DNA from: Pomacea canaliculata
Taxonomy: Eukaryota > Mollusca > Gastropoda > Architaenioglossa > Ampullariidae
DNA length: 64,000 nt
Assembly: GCF_003073045.1 (NCBI RefSeq)
Contig: NC_037590.1
Span: 36,448,751-36,512,750, forward strand
Direction of reading: 5' to 3'
The translations under genes were made by a program, and so were the position numbers. The notes beneath the pieces were generated by a model that worked only from the letters and a program-made list of their open reading frames with translations, did no database searches and was not told where the DNA came from. The first letter of the stretch is position 1. Every line of letters starts with the position of its first letter. This document shows, one piece after another, positions 61,401 through 64,000 of this stretch.

Positions 61401-63715
61401 AAGTCAACCCTGTCCAACAATTATGTGGCAACCAGTTGTATACACAAATCTCAGGTGTTACTCAGAAACCTTAATTTTGTTCTTTTACAACTTCTTTCTT
61501 ATGTCACCTAAAACTCCAATGTATTGTGCTAGTTGTGTATAACTTAGTTTAAGGTAGTGTAGATAATATGATGCACAAAATCTACGCATCAGTTGGGAAA
61601 TAATTAAAAATGAGGTCATCTGTATTTAGCAACAGTTCAAAAATATTTCATACAATTGCACTTTCAACAGCTGATATTTTCAGGACCTTTGCCAGATGCA
61701 CTTGGTCAGCTATGCCATAGCATAAAGCAAAAGCAACTGGCTTGCACACCAAGCTGACATCAGCTCCTATACTTTGGCTGCAGCTCTTCTGAAGAGGTGA
61801 GCCATGGTGTTTTAACTAAATTTCTAAACAATTGCCTTTTTGTCATTTTGAGTATGAGGCATTGATAGTGCTATGAATGGAGTAATTAAAGCATAATATG
61901 CTTTTGTGTTCTGTTTGGTCTTTAATGAAGTAAATTTATTTGAATGATGAATTAGGTGTAAGACTTACTTCAATGCAGATCACTTCTCGCTTGATTCCTC
62001 CACCCAGCTGAACATCTGTTGGTCTGATCTTCCTGTTTGGTGCATCCAACTGCCAAACTCGCAAAGTGTCACTAAGTCAAAGGACACACTATTTTAACTG
62101 ATGGATCACACCATCTAAGATTACCACTATGCCATTGTAATTATCTTCACTACAACTAATGCTTCCTCTTCCATCATTAGAGTAAAAACAGAAATATTGA
62201 TGAATGGTAATTTGATAACATGTGAAACAAACACTCATGTACAAGAAACTGAATACATGGCATACACACACAAATAGAGAATTTTTTAGACTCAGCAAAG
62301 ATTTGTAACAAGGGACATCCAGAAACTTACTTTCCAGCTGTGACAAAGACATCATTCAGAGCTCTGGAGGATGCTAGGCAGTGTGTAATTCCAGCACTAT
62401 CCACCTGAGCTGAAGATCCACACAGGGCCTCTTTTTTTGCTAAATTCCATATTATAACCCTGCAACATTATTTCAATTCCTCTATAACATTTGTACAATA
62501 GACCTATTTGAAGACCTTACAAACACCTCTTTCCTATAAGCAAGCTGATATTTTCAACGAGATTAAACATTTGATATAATATGGAGAACAATGAAGCTGT
62601 TTACAAAAACCTGAACTATTTTCAATATCGTAAAATTTGTCATCTTGCCTTTGTGTTCTATGGTTGTGAAAAAAATATCTAGCTAAATAAGAAGATTAAC
62701 AAATGAAATGCCATGCAATTAATATTACATATGACAATATTTACACTTTATAACTTTAAAATGCTTTGCCATGCTAGCTCTATAATGTTCCTCTTAAACA
62801 TAAAAATAATGCATGTGTGCTATTAGTTTTGATGACTTCTGAAAGTAGAAAATGAATAGAATCTGCTACCTACGAGCCATCATCTCGACCACCAAGTGAG
62901 ATCAAGTACTTGCTGTCTAGAGTAAAGGCTAGAGCTTCTATCTTCACTTTGTGGAGAGAAAGCTCACAGATTGGCTTTTTAGTCTCATAGTCCCACAGCA
63001 CAATGGCTGCCTGAAATGTGATCACTAAAGTAATTACATATTTAGCTGTGAATGCTTTAAAAAAGATCTAAACATTCTCAAAGTGAAAAGATATTTCAGC
63101 ATATAATAAATAAAGCATTAAATTTATTTGCTTTATCACAAACCTTACAATGTCTGTGTATTGTAAAAATAATATTATAGCTTCTTTATAACATGCCCGT
63201 CCTTCCCAGCGGAAGCTCAATGTATAATGGGATAAGTACGTGTAAGATGAAGTAAACAGGGAAAGCAAAAGCAAAAGCAAAAAGTGGATATACCCACAAA
63301 ACAAGCAGCATATCGAGTAGCCGGTTTGGAGAAGAAGAGCATTTAGCAGAACAAAATTTATAAGAGAAAATATCAGGAAAAAATTGCTTTTAATCAAGAT
63401 ATAATTGCAGAAAACAAAGAATCACTTTCAAATTGGAATACTTAAGGCCCTTTAAGCTTTGACCTTTGGGCAGAAGAGTTAACAATAAGTACCTCGTAGA
63501 AGATATGCTTACCTTAAAGCCCATATAAGTAACCTGACCACTAGCAATGTAGTTGCCTGTGTTGTCTATGGCAAGGCAGGTTACTACATCTGAGTGAGCA
63601 GCTAGAACATTTTCTGGCTTTCCTGTGCTTACATCTTCAATGATGATATTGCAACCCAAAGGATACAGTAAGTGCTTGTTGTCTCTGTGCATCTGCAAGC
63701 CACATTTCACTGTGC
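55479..63715 (-). CDS. CFAP52: CFAP52 (WDR16), ciliary WD-repeat protein, 5' end missing
   Basis: Axonemal microtubule inner protein of motile cilia, built of WD40 repeats forming two beta-propellers. Exons in gene order: 63715-63513, 63010-62874, 62459-62331, 62071-61969, 60726-60450, 59649-59585, 58779-58667, 58492-58344, 57294-57125, 56909-56737, 56475-56253, 55625-55479. After the first 2 bases (split codon) they give exactly 629 codons, so about 628 aa are here; human is 620 including the absent first exon. Markers: LLYPLGCNIII, NYIASGQVTYMGFK, AAIVLWDYETKKP, GTTSGDILGIN, FFVGTENSQVYRF, ITGGGEGQVRVWKL, ECVTASTDGSTIVWDL, LTSGTDRKVAFWD, YIVSCGTDGAIHVWRYPY, all near-identical in order to human CFAP52. 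The acceptor at 59649 (GGCAAG/ACGAAAA) is pyrimidine-poor. A LINE fragment lies in the intron between 57294 and 58344. Confidence 0.95.
57385..58162 (+). mobile_element. LINE reverse-transcriptase fragment
   Basis: Translates in three frames to parts of a reverse transcriptase: SGKAAGPDGIP, PPEALKADPEKIA, LPKKGDLSQCNNWRGIMLLS, RLRPEQAGFRQDRSC, then (after frame changes near 57465 and 57820) FERAFDSVDRNLIWRLM and GVRESCILSP. The catalytic (F/Y)ADD box is absent: LEDLDF joins directly to VEINMSQVKR, so a block was deleted. It is a dead copy inside a CFAP52 intron, antisense to the gene, probably of the same endonuclease/reverse-transcriptase family as the 11.9-kb fragment. Confidence 0.85.
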
Positions 63716-64000
63716 CTGTGTCAGAATAACAGAAAGTAGTAATGACACATAATTAATTAACTAAATCTGCTAAATTTCCATATCCTGATGTGTGTCAATT
63801 ACCATATGCAGTATACTATTTCATTTGCTGATTAAAAAGAAGACTCTGAAGGAAATATGTTAGTTTATGTTATTTTACTTCTTTATACCAGATGTTTAAT
63901 GCATAGTACTCAAATCATGTTAATTGTGTTTTTGTAAATTATTACAGATACACATACAGCTCCTGCAGTTGTGAAAACTCATGCTAACTAGCCTAACTAT
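63716..64000 (-). other. CFAP52 intron 1, partial
   Basis: Sequence beyond the acceptor of the first visible CFAP52 exon. I see no coding block here; the start codon exon must lie past the window end. Confidence 0.5.

Noticed and set aside
1..64000. CRISPR arrays, operons, prokaryotic promoters, functional tRNA or rRNA genes
   Set aside because: None seen; the intron-exon structure shows this is animal nuclear DNA. The only tRNA-like sequence is the SINE head at 31.4 kb.

Overview
This is eukaryotic nuclear DNA from an animal: AT-rich, intron-dense (short exons with GT-AG borders), with microsatellites and remnants of LINEs, SINEs and DNA transposons. The gene content is bilaterian. The BPTF homologue has two C-terminal PHD fingers, and the repeat types (a tRNA-derived SINE with a G-run on its complementary strand, endonuclease/reverse-transcriptase LINEs, hAT-like MITEs) suggest a mollusc, probably a gastropod. 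The species call is an inference, not something the sequence proves.

Six protein-coding genes were reconstructed by hand from splice sites and protein similarity. (1) 366-5143, plus: 3' two thirds of an IkB kinase alpha/beta (IKK) gene, 11 exons, 426 codons in the window. (2) 18326-10383, minus: AIMP2, scaffold of the multi-tRNA-synthetase complex; 4 core exons encode 326 aa across an intron of about 6.4 kb full of repeats and possible cassette exons. (3) 19508-45935, plus: the whole BPTF/NURF301 gene, 24 exons summing to 8652 nt (2883 aa). (4) 49890-47262, minus: PIGX, 5 exons, 243 aa. (5) 51557-53154, plus: ATG12, 4 exons, 139 aa. (6) 63715-55479, minus: CFAP52 (WDR16), 12 exons, lacking only its 5' exon(s), which lie beyond the window. 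Exon phases agree in every gene, which supports the models.

Gene order is IKK> <AIMP2 BPTF> <PIGX ATG12> <CFAP52. AIMP2/BPTF and PIGX/ATG12 are head-to-head; BPTF/PIGX and ATG12/CFAP52 are tail-to-tail. The genes have unrelated jobs (NF-kB signalling, translation scaffold, chromatin remodelling, GPI-anchor synthesis, autophagy, cilia), so this is not a functional cluster.

The most interesting structure is mobile DNA. A 4.5-kb hAT-like transposon (30901-35387) sits inside a BPTF intron. It has its own BED-like finger/hATC transposase gene, subterminal repeats, and a 6-bp target duplication instead of the usual 8 bp. It landed inside an older dispersed repeat, and a second copy of that repeat at 13 kb shows the unoccupied state. 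A tRNA-SINE then landed on the transposase start codon and duplicated it. A short CAGGG-ended MITE is present as two near-identical inverted copies (7.4 and 26.8 kb) with 5-6-bp target duplications. A separate, classical hAT MITE has a perfect 8-bp duplication at 15.8 kb. LINE fragments occur at 9.8, 11.9, 17.2 and 57.4 kb, and a Tigger-like remnant at 5.5 kb.
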